DNA of 64,000 bases. Origin: Komagataella phaffii GS115 (lineage: Eukaryota; Ascomycota; Pichiomycetes; Pichiales; Pichiaceae). The stretch is taken from assembly GCF_000027005.1 (NCBI RefSeq), contig NC_012966.1, forward strand, positions 868,001 through 932,000, written 5' to 3'. Every line of letters begins with the position of its first letter. The stretch's first letter is position 1. This document shows positions 49,779 through 59,502 of the stretch, piece after piece. The translations under genes and the position numbers were made by a program. The notes beneath the pieces were generated by a model, which was not told the DNA's origin, did not search any database, and worked only from the letters and a program-made list of their open reading frames with translations.

Positions 49779-51338
49779 CTAGGTATGTGTTGGCATCGAT
49801 GTGGTCTTCGCTGAATCCTCGTAATCAGAAGTCTTCCATAGCCTCGTAATAGTTTTGGGCTTAGTGAGGAAATTCAGCCCTGCCTGCCCGTAGAAGTTCA
49901 AATCTCCTAGGAAGGAACCCCTGCTGCCAGTGAATGAGAACATAGGTAATGGCACAGGGATAGGTACATTAACCCCAATCTGGCCAACATCAACGTTCTT
50001 GGTGAACTTTTGTTGCGCAGGACCCGACGTCGTGAAGACTGACGTCCCATTGCCATAAGGGCACTTGTTGATAATCTCAATAGCCTCATCCAAGGTTTGT
50101 ACGTTGATGACTGACAAAACCGGAGCAAATATCTCCTCTACGTAACAATCCATATCGGGCTTGACATTTGCTAGAATTGTAGGTGCCAAAAAATTTCCTT
50201 TAGAATACTGCTCAGGATGTTTTCCTCTTCCATCCAGTAGAATTTTTGCTCCTTGCTTAATTGACTTTTCAATGATCTTCTCTGCTCTCTCTTTAGCATT
50301 TGGGGTTACCAATGGACCTAGATCAGAACTGGGGTCAAATCCACTTCCAATCTTCAACCCTTTGGCATAATCTACTACGTCCTGAACCCAGTTTTTCGTC
50401 TCTCCAACACAGATGAGGACAGAAATTGCCATACATCTTTGTCCAGCCGCTCCGAAGGCAGCTCCGTTTATAGCATTAACGAATTGTGATCTATTCGCAT
50501 CTGGGAGAACCACTAAATGATTCTTGGCTCCTAAATTAGCCTGGCACCTCTTTCCATGCTTAGTAGCTTCTTGATAGATATACTCACCGGCTTTGTTACT
50601 CCCAACAAAAGTCACAGCTTTCACTCTGGGATCTCTTATAAGCTTGTTCACCGTTGGGACTTTTCCGTGGACAATGTTGACTACTCCAGGAGGGATTCCA
50701 GCTTTCTCTACTAGCTCAGCAATAATCAATGCAGCCCCAGGCGCCCGTTCTGATGGCTTGATGACCGTTGTATTGCCTGTCACTATAGCCAGGGGTAGGG
50801 TCCATAAAGGAATCATAGCAGGGAAATTAAAAGGGCATATTGATGCAATCACTCCCAATGGCTCTCTTGCCATTGAAGTCTCCATATCAGCACTAACTTC
50901 CAAGAAGGACCCCTTCAAGTCTGACGTGATAGAGCACGCTTGCTCTGCCACCTGTAGTCCTCTCAAAACGTCACCTTGTGCATCAGCAAAGACTTTACCT
51001 TGCTCCAATACTATGACGGAGGCAATTCTGTCAAAATTCTCTCTCAGCAATTCAACCAACTTGAAAGCAAATTGCTGTCTCTTGATGATGGAGACTTTTT
51101 TCCAAGATTGAAATGCAATGTGGGACGACTCAATTGCTTCTTCCAGCTCCTCTTCGGTTGATTGAGGAACTTTTGAAACCACAAAATTGGTCGTTGGGTC
51201 ATGTACATCAAACCATTCTGTAGATTTAGATTCGACGAAAGCGTTGTTGATGAAGGAAAAGGTTGGATACGGTTTGTCGGTCTCTTTGGTATGGCCGGTG
51301 GGGTATGCAATTGCAGTAGAAGATAATTGGACAGCCAT
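49779..51338 (-). CDS. Methylmalonate-semialdehyde dehydrogenase-type CoA-acylating ALDH
   Basis: 519 residues of the ALDH superfamily, MMSDH subgroup: oxidises (methyl)malonate semialdehyde with NAD and CoA to propionyl-CoA or acetyl-CoA in valine, beta-alanine or pyrimidine breakdown. Seen: [70 protein letters not shown] with the nucleophile Cys (about 300), and [18 protein letters not shown]. The ATG at 51338 leaves about 25 residues before the family's start, without the arginine-rich presequence usual for mitochondrial MMSDH. The C-terminus PTHT is not a PTS1. S. cerevisiae lacks this enzyme. Confidence 0.9.
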   Translation of the reverse strand: MAVQLSSTAIAYPTGHTKETDKPYPTFSFINNAFVESKSTEWFDVHDPTTNFVVSKVPQSTEEELEEAIESSHIAFQSWKKVSIIKRQQFAFKLVELLRENFDRIASVIVLEQGKVFADAQGDVLRGLQVAEQACSITSDLKGSFLEVSADMETSMAREPLGVIASICPFNFPAMIPLWTLPLAIVTGNTTVIKPSERAPGAALIIAELVEKAGIPPGVVNIVHGKVPTVNKLIRDPRVKAVTFVGSNKAGEYIYQEATKHGKRCQANLGAKNHLVVLPDANRSQFVNAINGAAFGAAGQRCMAISVLICVGETKNWVQDVVDYAKGLKIGSGFDPSSDLGPLVTPNAKERAEKIIEKSIKQGAKILLDGRGKHPEQYSKGNFLAPTILANVKPDMDCYVEEIFAPVLSVINVQTLDEAIEIINKCPYGNGTSVFTTSGPAQQKFTKNVDVGQIGVNVPIPVPLPMFSFTGSRGSFLGDLNFYGQAGLNFLTKPKTITRLWKTSDYEDSAKTTSMPTHT

Positions 51339-51682
51339 TGTTGAAGGTAGAGAAAAGGTCAGGGAACTTGGGGGTTATTTATACCATTTTACCCCACAAA
51401 TAACAACTGAAAAGTACCCATTCCATAGTGAGAGGTAACCGACGGAAAAAGACGGGCCCATGTTCTGGGACCAATAGAACTGTGTAATCCATTGGGACTA
51501 ATCAACAGACGATTGGCAATATAATGAAATAGTTCGTTGAAAAGCCACGTCAGCTGTCTTTTCATTAACTTTGGTCGGACACAACATTTTCTACTGTTGT
51601 ATCTGTCCTACTTTGCTTATCATCTGCCACAGGGCAAGTGGATTTCCTTCTCGCGCGGCTGGGTGAAAACGGTTAACGTGAA
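51339..51682. promoter_or_regulatory. Divergent promoter: dehydrogenase / third BMT, CCAAT triplet
   Basis: 344 bases. For the dehydrogenase, a TATA box (TATAAATA read on the minus strand, 51376-51383) lies about 38-45 bases from the ATG. Three CCAAT pentamers follow: CCAAT at 51471-51475, then ATTGG at 51491-51495 and 51512-51516, spaced 20-21 bases. CCAAT is the Hap2/3/5 site, and HAP3 is encoded in this window. Which of the two genes they serve is inferred only from position. Confidence 0.5.
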
Positions 51683-53194
51683 ATGAAATTAGACACACAA
51701 CAAATCTCTCATCTCCTCTCACGTCAAATGTATCATTTAGCTCCACGGAAGAAGCTCCTGATTTGGGGTGGCAGTCTGGGATTTGTACTACTTCTGCTCA
51801 TAGTGGCATCATCTCACCAGAGGATCAGATCCACAATTCTCCATCGAACGCCAATTTCAACTTTGCCTGTCATTTCCCAAGAAGTTATCACTGCGGATTA
51901 TCATCCAACACTATTGACCGGGTTCATACCGACAGACTCCGATGATAGTGATTGTGCTGATTTCAGTCCAAGCGGTGTGATTTACTCGACTGACAAGCTC
52001 GTGCTGCACGATTCTCTGAAAGATATCAGAGATTCTCTTTTGAAAACACAATACAAAGACCTCGTAACTCTTGAAGATGAGGAAAAAATGAATATAGACG
52101 ATATTTTAAAACGTTGGTATACTCTCTCTGGTTCAAGTGTTTGGATTCCCGGAATGAAAGCGCATTTGGTTGTTTCCAGAGTTATGTATTTAGGAACCAA
52201 TGGTAGAAGTGACCCATTAGTATCGTTTGTTAGAGTACAATTATTTGACCCAGATTTTAATGAGTTGAAGGACATAGCGCTCAAGTTTTCTGATAAGCCA
52301 GATGGAACGGTCATATTCCCATATATTCTGCCTGTAGATATACCGAGAGAAGGAAGTCGATGGTTAGGTCCTGAAGATGCAAAGATTGCTGTAAATCCAG
52401 AAACGCCAGATGATCCAATAGTGATATTCAATATGCAAAACAGTGTGAACAGAGCCATGTACGGATTTTACCCTTTCAGACCTGAAAACAAACAAGTCTT
52501 GTTTTCTATAAAAGATGAAGAGCCAAGAAAGAAGGAGAAGAACTGGACTCCGTTTTTTGTCCCTGGCTCACCAACTACCGTTAACTTCGTATATGACCTA
52601 CAGAAGTTAACAATTCTAAAGTGCTCCATCATAACCGGAATCTGTGAAAAAGAATTTGTTAGTGGAGACGATGGGCAGAATCATGGTATCGGAATATTTA
52701 GAGGTGGATCAAACCTTGTCCCCTTTCCTACCAGCTTTACTGATAAAGATGTTTGGGTGGGCTTCCCTAAAACACACATGGAAAGCTGTGGATGCAGCAG
52801 TCATATTTACAGGCCTTACTTAATGGTTTTAGTGAGGAAAGGAGATTTCTACTACAAGGCGTTCGTCAGTACACCGCTAGATTTTGGAATCGACGTTCGA
52901 TCGTGGGAAAGTGCAGAGAGCACTAGTTGCCAAACAGCCAAGAACGTGCTAGCAGTCAACTCCATCTCTAATTGGGATTTACTAGACGATGGTCTGGACA
53001 AAGATTATATGACAATCACTCTCAGCGAGGCAGACGTTGTCAACTCAGTATTGAGAGTCCGTGGTATCGCCAAGTTTGTAGACAACCTCACAATGGACGA
53101 TGGATCCACAACCCTTTCCACTTCAAACAAGATTGATGAATGTGCAACTACTGGCTCCAAACAATACTGTCAAAGGTATGGTGAGCTTCACTAA
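51683..53194 (+). CDS. BMT: Beta-1,2-mannosyltransferase without charged tail
   Basis: 503 residues, BMT family. N-terminal cytosolic 25 residues, a signal anchor at about 27-46 (LLIWGGSLGFVLLLLIVASS), then RWYTLSGSSVWIPGMKAHLVVSRVMYLG, LGPEDAKIAVNPETP, RGGSNLVPFP, CGCSSHIYRPYLMVLVRKG (about 368) and STPLDFGIDV. It ends at CQRYGELH, exactly where the charged tail begins in the two tandem copies. It is more divergent from them than they are from each other. It lies about 32 kb from the tandem pair, on the other strand. The paralogue number is not assignable from sequence alone. Confidence 0.93.
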   Translation: MKLDTQQISHLLSRQMYHLAPRKKLLIWGGSLGFVLLLLIVASSHQRIRSTILHRTPISTLPVISQEVITADYHPTLLTGFIPTDSDDSDCADFSPSGVIYSTDKLVLHDSLKDIRDSLLKTQYKDLVTLEDEEKMNIDDILKRWYTLSGSSVWIPGMKAHLVVSRVMYLGTNGRSDPLVSFVRVQLFDPDFNELKDIALKFSDKPDGTVIFPYILPVDIPREGSRWLGPEDAKIAVNPETPDDPIVIFNMQNSVNRAMYGFYPFRPENKQVLFSIKDEEPRKKEKNWTPFFVPGSPTTVNFVYDLQKLTILKCSIITGICEKEFVSGDDGQNHGIGIFRGGSNLVPFPTSFTDKDVWVGFPKTHMESCGCSSHIYRPYLMVLVRKGDFYYKAFVSTPLDFGIDVRSWESAESTSCQTAKNVLAVNSISNWDLLDDGLDKDYMTITLSEADVVNSVLRVRGIAKFVDNLTMDDGSTTLSTSNKIDECATTGSKQYCQRYGELH

Positions 53195-53369
53195 GCCTTG
53201 GGGGACTTCAAGTCTTTGCTAGAAACTAGATGAGGTCAGGCCCTCTTATGGTTGTGTCCCAATTGGGCAATTTCACTCACCTAAAAAGCATGACAATTAT
53301 TTAGCGAAATAGGTAGTATATTTTCCCTCATCTCCCAAGCAGTTTCGTTTTTGCATCCATATCTCTCAA

Positions 53370-54719
53370 ATGAGCAGCTACGACTCATTAGAACCAGAGT
53401 CAAGTAGGGGTGAGCTCAGTCATCAGCCTTCGTTTCTAAAACGATTGAGTTCTTTTGTTGCTACAGGAAGCGCCCTAGGGAACTTTCGCACTTTGGAAAT
53501 AGATTTTGATGACCAAGAGCGGGAGTTGATATTAGAGAGGCTGTCCAAAGTACATGGGATCAGGCCGGCCAAATTGATTGGTGTGACTAAACCATTGTGT
53601 ACTTGGACACTCTATTACAAAAGCGAAGATGATTTGAAGTATTACAAGTCCCGAAGTGTTAGAGGATTCTATCGAGCCCAGAATGAAATCATCAACCGTT
53701 ATCAGCAGATTGATAAACTCTTGGAAAGCGGTATCCCATTTTCATTATTGAAGAACTACGATAATGAAGATGTGAGAGACGGCGACCCTCTGAACGTAGA
53801 CGAAGAAACAAATCTACTTTTGGGGTACAATAGAGAAAGTGAATCAAGGGAGGTATTTGTGGCCATAATACTCAACTCTATCATTAATGTGGTTCTTTTG
53901 GTAGCAAAAATCTTTGTTGTTTTGTTCAGTTCCTCACTCTCATTGATGGCTTCGTTAGTTGACTCCGTGATGGATTTCTTATCTACTTTGATCATATATG
54001 TTTCTAACTCTTTTGCTGGGAAAAGAGACAAGAATGAGTATCCAGTTGGAAGGTCAAGGTTGGAGCCCTTAGGAGTTCTTGTCTTTTCCGTAATCATAAT
54101 TGTCTCTTTCATCCAGGTCGGAAATGAATCTTTGAAAAAGCTAATCAGTGGCGACCGTGATGTTGTTTCTTTAGATAAAACCACTATCAGCGTCATGGTA
54201 TTCACCGTAGCTGCAAAGCTATTCGCCTACTTTTGGTGCAAAAGCTCCAAGAACTCCTCTGTTGTTGCATTGGTGGAAGATGCCAAAACTGACATTGTCT
54301 TCAACTTGGTATCTTTAGTCTTTCCTGCTTTGGGCCATTGGCTGGGTATTTGGTGGCTTGACCCCCTAGGTGCTCTGTTATTATGTGTATACGTGATAGC
54401 TCTATGGGCGTCCATTGCATTTGTCCATATCAACAATTTAACTGGATCAGCAGCCACTAAAATCGATATGCAAACAATAATATACCTGATTCTTCGATTT
54501 TCAGAATCGATTACCAAAATCACCAGTCTGAAGGCATATCACGTTGGGGACCACATCAATGTTGAAGTCGACGTGATATGCAACTCCAAGTTAGACTTCA
54601 AGGAGTTCCATGATCTGGCCGAATCAATTCAATACACGATAGAACTGTTACCCTATGTCGAAAGAGCATTCGTCCATTTAGACTATAGACTGGGAAACTA
54701 CGTAGGACATCTACACTAG
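53370..54719 (+). CDS. CDF-family metal transporter with DxxxD sites
   Basis: 449 residues of the cation diffusion facilitator family. About 150 cytosolic residues, then six membrane segments and a C-terminal metal-binding domain (HINVEVDVICNS, ERAFVHLDY). The membrane metal-site motifs are DSVMD (about 197-201) and DAKTD (about 303-307), i.e. DxxxD in both TM2 and TM5. In this family HxxxD marks zinc transporters, while DxxxD is typical of manganese (or iron) carriers such as the plant MTP8-11 group. So Mn2+ export or sequestration is the better guess. Distinct from MSC2 at the window end. Confidence 0.88.
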   Translation: MSSYDSLEPESSRGELSHQPSFLKRLSSFVATGSALGNFRTLEIDFDDQERELILERLSKVHGIRPAKLIGVTKPLCTWTLYYKSEDDLKYYKSRSVRGFYRAQNEIINRYQQIDKLLESGIPFSLLKNYDNEDVRDGDPLNVDEETNLLLGYNRESESREVFVAIILNSIINVVLLVAKIFVVLFSSSLSLMASLVDSVMDFLSTLIIYVSNSFAGKRDKNEYPVGRSRLEPLGVLVFSVIIIVSFIQVGNESLKKLISGDRDVVSLDKTTISVMVFTVAAKLFAYFWCKSSKNSSVVALVEDAKTDIVFNLVSLVFPALGHWLGIWWLDPLGALLLCVYVIALWASIAFVHINNLTGSAATKIDMQTIIYLILRFSESITKITSLKAYHVGDHINVEVDVICNSKLDFKEFHDLAESIQYTIELLPYVERAFVHLDYRLGNYVGHLH

Positions 54720-54888
54720 AAATATGTAAATTATAATCCTTGAATTTTGCTTACAATGTTCAGCGATAATAATAATTGTCACCGAATCTTCGCTTACGTC
54801 GCTACTTGGCACGGCACTACTATATTGTCTCTCCAATCTCATTCCTCCCATAACGGTGAAGAAGGCAAATACATACCAACCCTATTAG

Positions 54889-56490
54889 ATGGATCCATCA
54901 CAGGAACAGAGGGAATGGCAAGAACAATCAATTGCGAATCCCCAACCTCAGAGTGGGACAATCATCGAGGATTTTGTGTTTGCTGTAGGAATTATCAACT
55001 TTCATCACATCAGAGGACCTGAGATTGAGTATTGGTTGGATGCAGAGGGCAAGTCGCCGTTAGACACGGAAAAGATTGCTAGCATAAATGAAAGATGGCC
55101 GTATTTATCCTTTGAAGCACTACCTGATGGAGCTCATATGTTCACTGAATGCTTTTCTGAGTTTTCTCTAGTTTTTGACCAATCGTCATTATTTGGCTGC
55201 GCCTGTGTCCGACAGGTTGACAGGGCAGATTTGCTCAATAATGAAGACAAAGAATACACGAGGAGTACAGTACAAAAGGCTGTTGTTTTAATAACCCGAT
55301 ACCCCATTACAATCCAATTAAGGGAGCAGCTAAGCATTATCACCATGACGTTCTTTGAGCAGATGGATTTTAGAGATAGAGAGATAGTGCAAATGTTTTA
55401 TGATAATATAAGAACAAGGTATAAGCATGTTAAGATATTGAACGATGATCCCTATGAAACCCTAACAGAAAATAGTAGCAATGAAAATGGCGACGGCGCT
55501 TTGAAGATTATAAAGGAGTCTGACTTTTATGTTGGACTGGATCTGAAGCATTTAGTTTTGGGCTTGAAGCGAAACTTGCTGATACTTTTGAAAGCATTAC
55601 TATTAGAGAAACGTATCATGTTTTACAGCAAAAACTTGATGAAGCTGTTCAATTCCCAAATGTCTTTCTTATCATTAATACCTAATTTATTACTAAATTT
55701 GCAGGATTGTTCCGATCCTTCATTGAACAGTCTCTCTCAAAACAGAAAGAAGCTCACATCGTTGAAAACTAGTGACAGAACTTCTTTGCTAAACTTCATT
55801 GGATTGCCTCTCAAATTGTTTGATAAAGGTGGATTCTTTCAACCATACCTCACACTTCAGCAAAATGAAGTGCTGAACAAAAAGACCACATTATGGTACC
55901 TTGTAGGCACCTCAAATGATTTATTTTTAAATCAAAAACACAAAATTGCAGACATTGTTGTTCATGTTGATCATTTAGGAGAATCATCAATTGAGATCCT
56001 CAATGAAGATCTCAAACCATCACTTTCATTAACCAACGCAGATAAAAAATTCATTGACTTCATTGTCCACCAAGTTAAGCTTGCCCATTTAGAAAATGAA
56101 GGTTCAGGCAGCAATACAATAAACAATTTCAACCTTTCCCGATCATTCAACGGGGGTAACGAGTTCATCAGAAACAATCTTGAAGATTACTTAATCGGAC
56201 TTTTATCCACATTGAAGTATGAAAAATTCCTTGAAAATGCCACTCCGACCCAACTGAATTCATTGATTCCCATAGGAAATACGAATCACAACCAGTTGCA
56301 CAGTGACGTCAAACATTATAACGAACTTTTCATTTCAGAGTATCGAAAATCGAACAACTACCAAATTTTCGACGATAGCACGGATGACGAACTTTTCAAT
56401 TTTTTTGAGCCGACCCATGCAGCTAATCTCATTGCATCACCCAACATATGGGATAAGATGGCAAAACCATTCCAGAAGTTAAGGCGGTAG
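54889..56490 (+). CDS. AVL9: AVL9-family DENN-type trafficking protein
   Basis: 533 residues. Avl9 family (DENN-related) acts in exit from the Golgi in exocytic transport. Seen: FAVGIINFHHIRGPEIEYWL, WPYLSFEALPDGAHMF, TRSTVQKAVVLITRYPITI and LGLKRNLLILLKALLLEKRIMFYSKNL, all typical. S. cerevisiae has AVL9 (764 residues) and the shorter ANR2 (516). The length here fits ANR2 better, so the symbol is provisional. Start at a clear ATG; same strand as the CDF gene (spacer 169 bases) and COQ11. Confidence 0.82.
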   Translation: MDPSQEQREWQEQSIANPQPQSGTIIEDFVFAVGIINFHHIRGPEIEYWLDAEGKSPLDTEKIASINERWPYLSFEALPDGAHMFTECFSEFSLVFDQSSLFGCACVRQVDRADLLNNEDKEYTRSTVQKAVVLITRYPITIQLREQLSIITMTFFEQMDFRDREIVQMFYDNIRTRYKHVKILNDDPYETLTENSSNENGDGALKIIKESDFYVGLDLKHLVLGLKRNLLILLKALLLEKRIMFYSKNLMKLFNSQMSFLSLIPNLLLNLQDCSDPSLNSLSQNRKKLTSLKTSDRTSLLNFIGLPLKLFDKGGFFQPYLTLQQNEVLNKKTTLWYLVGTSNDLFLNQKHKIADIVVHVDHLGESSIEILNEDLKPSLSLTNADKKFIDFIVHQVKLAHLENEGSGSNTINNFNLSRSFNGGNEFIRNNLEDYLIGLLSTLKYEKFLENATPTQLNSLIPIGNTNHNQLHSDVKHYNELFISEYRKSNNYQIFDDSTDDELFNFFEPTHAANLIASPNIWDKMAKPFQKLRR

Positions 56491-56602
56491 GTTATGTAGT
56501 TTTGGCAAGTCCCAACAGTAATTAATAGACGTTTCCTATCGCGATTATAAAATCTCCTGTATTGTCCCTTGCTTCCACTCTCTTAGTTTGGCATACGTAT
56601 CA

Positions 56603-57509
56603 ATGAGCAAAAAGCTAATAGTTTTTGGAGGGAATGGCTTTCTAGGTAAGTCAATTCAATGCTATTTATTCAATTAACCTTGCTAACAGTTTTTTCAAGG
56701 AAAAAGGATATGCCAGGAGGGAATCAAGGCTGGTTTTAAAGTGGTTTCATTATCGTAAGTACTTCACATTTTCTTCCTCTAAGTCAAGTTCTTCTAACAA
56801 TAAAAAAAGCTCTTCTGGAAAATCCCCAACAAAGATCTTACCTTCTGATGATGAGTGGGTCAAAAAAGTTCAATGGAAAAAAGCAGATGTTTTCAAACCA
56901 GAATCCTACAAAGATATCCTTAAAGATGCCAATGCGGTAGTTCATTCAGTCGGAATTTTGCTTGAAAACGCTGAATATAAGAAAGCCATCAATTCAAACA
57001 ACGATCTACTGGGAGAGATCATGAGTTTCTTTCAAACCTCTAACCCAATGACCAAGAACGTTTCCAATTCTTATGACGCAGTCAATAGGGAATCCGCTGT
57101 CCTATTGGCCCAGACTCTTATTGAAAGTAAAGGAAAATTACCCAAAAGCATTTCTAAGGCACCGGCATTCGTCTATATATCTGCAGATCAGCAGCCTCCA
57201 TTTATTCCGTCAGGATACTTAGAGTCAAAAAGAAAAGCTGAATTTGAACTATATCAACTTCAACCTGGAATTAGACCAGTTCTCATGAGACCCTCGTTCA
57301 TGTTCGATGAACATATCTCAGGAGACGTTAGAAGCAAACTGAAAGATTTGATAAAACTCGGTGACCAGTTTAACCAAAAAATACTCAACAACGCCTTAAA
57401 AGATATCATAAGACCTACAGTATCTACCAATCAAGTTGCAAAAAGTGTCATTGAAAAGATCAACGACCCAGAATACCATGGACCAGTTTTGCTTGAAGAA
57501 ATAGTCTAA
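56603..57509 (+). CDS. COQ11: COQ11, mitochondrial coenzyme Q protein (two introns)
   Basis: Exons 56603-56645, 56700-56754 and 56810-57509 join to 265 residues. An atypical short-chain dehydrogenase/reductase of the Coq synthome, related to NDUFA9, that modulates coenzyme Q synthesis. Seen: MSKKLIVFGGNGFLGKRICQ (Rossmann GGNGFLG), DANAVVHSVGILLEN, FVYISADQQPPFIPSGY and PVLMRPSFMFDEH, then LKDIIRPTVSTNQVAKSV. Introns of 54 and 55 nt have GTAAGT donors, CTAAC branch points and AAG acceptors. A CAG directly after the first branch point is skipped, as frame requires. The only long frame without splicing starts at 56958 and lacks the Rossmann motif. The stop lies 17 bases from that of DBP9. Confidence 0.94.
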
Positions 57510-57526
57510 TATATTAGCGTATACAA

Positions 57527-59332
57527 TCACCTCTTGAACTTTTTCAAAGGATTAACTCTTTTCCTCACGCCTCCTCTTGGGCCTCTCTTCTCATGCTTAT
57601 TTGGGTTTGTATTCTTGAAAGGCACAAATCCAACCGTTGGGTGAGATCTGGCTCCCTTCGGGAGCAGGTAATCGGGAACTCTCTTCAAATGAGGTTGAAC
57701 TCTATTTGGATGCAGTTCTTTATCATGCCTCAAAGATAGTAAGTCTTGTGGGTTCTCTTCAAAATGTCTCTGTAACTTTTCATTGACCATGATTTCTTGC
57801 TTGATCTCCTTGATTCTAGCATTCCTAATAGCTGTGGCGGTGACGGCTCTGAATGCATCTTCCATACGGTATCTGAAACCTTCTACCTGGGACTCGTTGA
57901 AATGATAAGGTTCCAGTTTGGAGCCTATTCTACCTTGAGCCGTCATTATTCTGGCCAGAATCTTTTCATCTCTCTTGGCACTTTTTAAGTTGGAAGCAAT
58001 GTGTTTATTCCATAACCTCTTTTCGACAACAAATGAGAGTGCCATACCAGACTTTCCTGCTCTTGCCGTTCTTCCAACTCTATGAACATATGACTTGGCT
58101 GTTGTTGGAAGATCGAAATTCAGCACGCAGGCTACATTTTTAAAATCCACACCTCTGGAAAAACCTGAATCCCTTTGCTTGGAGCTTTTACTGTTGATTT
58201 TTTCTTCCTCTTCTATCTCCTCCTCTCCGTCTTCATTCTCTTCAGTTTTCTCTGTATTATTCTCGGTAGATTTCTTTTCAGCTACTTTTTCATCAGCATT
58301 CGTTTCAGTTTCATTTGCTTCTTCCAAAAAATCTTCTTCCCTTTCTTCTCCCACGCTACTCTCATCAGTTGCAATTAATAACCGATAGACATTCTTGTTG
58401 AATTGATCCACAGTATGCATTCTTGAACTCAACGGAAGTTCGTTGTTTAGCAAACATGACTTGATACCAAACTGTTCCAGAAAGAGTTTCAATCGGTATC
58501 CTCTATCAATGTTATTGACAAAGATCAAGGTCTTACCTTTGATCAGGTTCAATTTAAATATGACATAACTCAGCAAAAATTTTTCCAGTTCACCGGTTTT
58601 GCAATAGTACTGAACTAAATTGGAACTTTTTATCGCATCGTCGTTTAGTTTTAACACAGCAGGTGCCTTACAATACAAAGCTTTCAGCTGTTCAACGTCT
58701 TCATTCATAGTAGCACTCATCAAGAACACCTGAATTTTATTTTGTAAGTTCAAATAGAGCTCAGTTAGTTCCTTCAAATCATCGTCATATCCATAGGAAA
58801 AGATAAGGTCCACTTCATCGATGACAAAATATTTGAGCTGGCTCAGGTTTACTTTTGAACTTTTCTTCAAGAGTTGCAATAACTTGGTTGGAGTAGATAT
58901 GACAATTTCAGGAAGTTCTGACAACTGTGCTAGATGGATCTGTTCACTGACACTATTAGACAGATTCAAACACTTAACCTTTTTGCTGCAGAAACTTGTA
59001 AGACTGTCCAAAAACTTGTCAACCTGAACAGATAGTTCTCTTGTGGGCACCAAGATAACAGCTTGAATACCGGGCGTTCTATTATTGTTGCTTAAAATAC
59101 TTTGCAAAATAGGAATGCAGTAAGCAGCTGTTTTCCCCGTTCCTGTACTTGCCTTTGCAATGACATCTCGTTTCTCTTGCAAAGCTAAAGGAATAGCTTT
59201 AGCCTGAACTAATGTCGGATGCTCATAACCCAGCTCGTTAATGGCCTGTAAAATTCTAGGATCAAGGCCAAACGAGTCAAAAGTTGTTGAGTTATCCACA
59301 TAAGCTTCTGCTGCTGCTTCTAATCTAGCCAT
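57527..59332 (-). CDS. DBP9: DBP9, DEAD-box helicase for 60S ribosome assembly
   Basis: 601 residues, close to the 594 of S. cerevisiae. Dbp9 is a nucleolar DEAD-box helicase acting with Dbp6 in early pre-60S assembly. Seen: GYEHPTLVQAKAIPLAL (Q motif), ASTGTGKTAAY (about 60), VPTREL, VIDEVDLIFSYGYDDDL with DEVD in place of DEAD (about 167), LMSATMN, IFVNNIDRGYRLKLFLEQ and HRVGRTARAGKSG. A Glu-rich insertion lies in the second RecA domain. The basic C-terminus ends GGVRKRVNPLKKFKR. The promoter carries RRPE-like AAAAATTTT (59373-59381) and a PAC-like GATGAG (59414-59419), the usual pair at ribosome-biogenesis genes. Confidence 0.95.
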   Translation of the reverse strand: MARLEAAAEAYVDNSTTFDSFGLDPRILQAINELGYEHPTLVQAKAIPLALQEKRDVIAKASTGTGKTAAYCIPILQSILSNNNRTPGIQAVILVPTRELSVQVDKFLDSLTSFCSKKVKCLNLSNSVSEQIHLAQLSELPEIVISTPTKLLQLLKKSSKVNLSQLKYFVIDEVDLIFSYGYDDDLKELTELYLNLQNKIQVFLMSATMNEDVEQLKALYCKAPAVLKLNDDAIKSSNLVQYYCKTGELEKFLLSYVIFKLNLIKGKTLIFVNNIDRGYRLKLFLEQFGIKSCLLNNELPLSSRMHTVDQFNKNVYRLLIATDESSVGEEREEDFLEEANETETNADEKVAEKKSTENNTEKTEENEDGEEEIEEEEKINSKSSKQRDSGFSRGVDFKNVACVLNFDLPTTAKSYVHRVGRTARAGKSGMALSFVVEKRLWNKHIASNLKSAKRDEKILARIMTAQGRIGSKLEPYHFNESQVEGFRYRMEDAFRAVTATAIRNARIKEIKQEIMVNEKLQRHFEENPQDLLSLRHDKELHPNRVQPHLKRVPDYLLPKGARSHPTVGFVPFKNTNPNKHEKRGPRGGVRKRVNPLKKFKR

Positions 59333-59502
59333 TGATGGAGTATATGTGTATTGAGAGAAGCGGATAGGGCAAAAAAATTTTAGAATTATTTTTTTTCTTT
59401 AGCGAAATAAGGAGATGAGGATTCAGATAGAAGCGAACGGATCCTAGATATCACAGTAATATTATGATCAGTTATATACAGGTACAGAGGCCAAAAAGTG
59501 AT

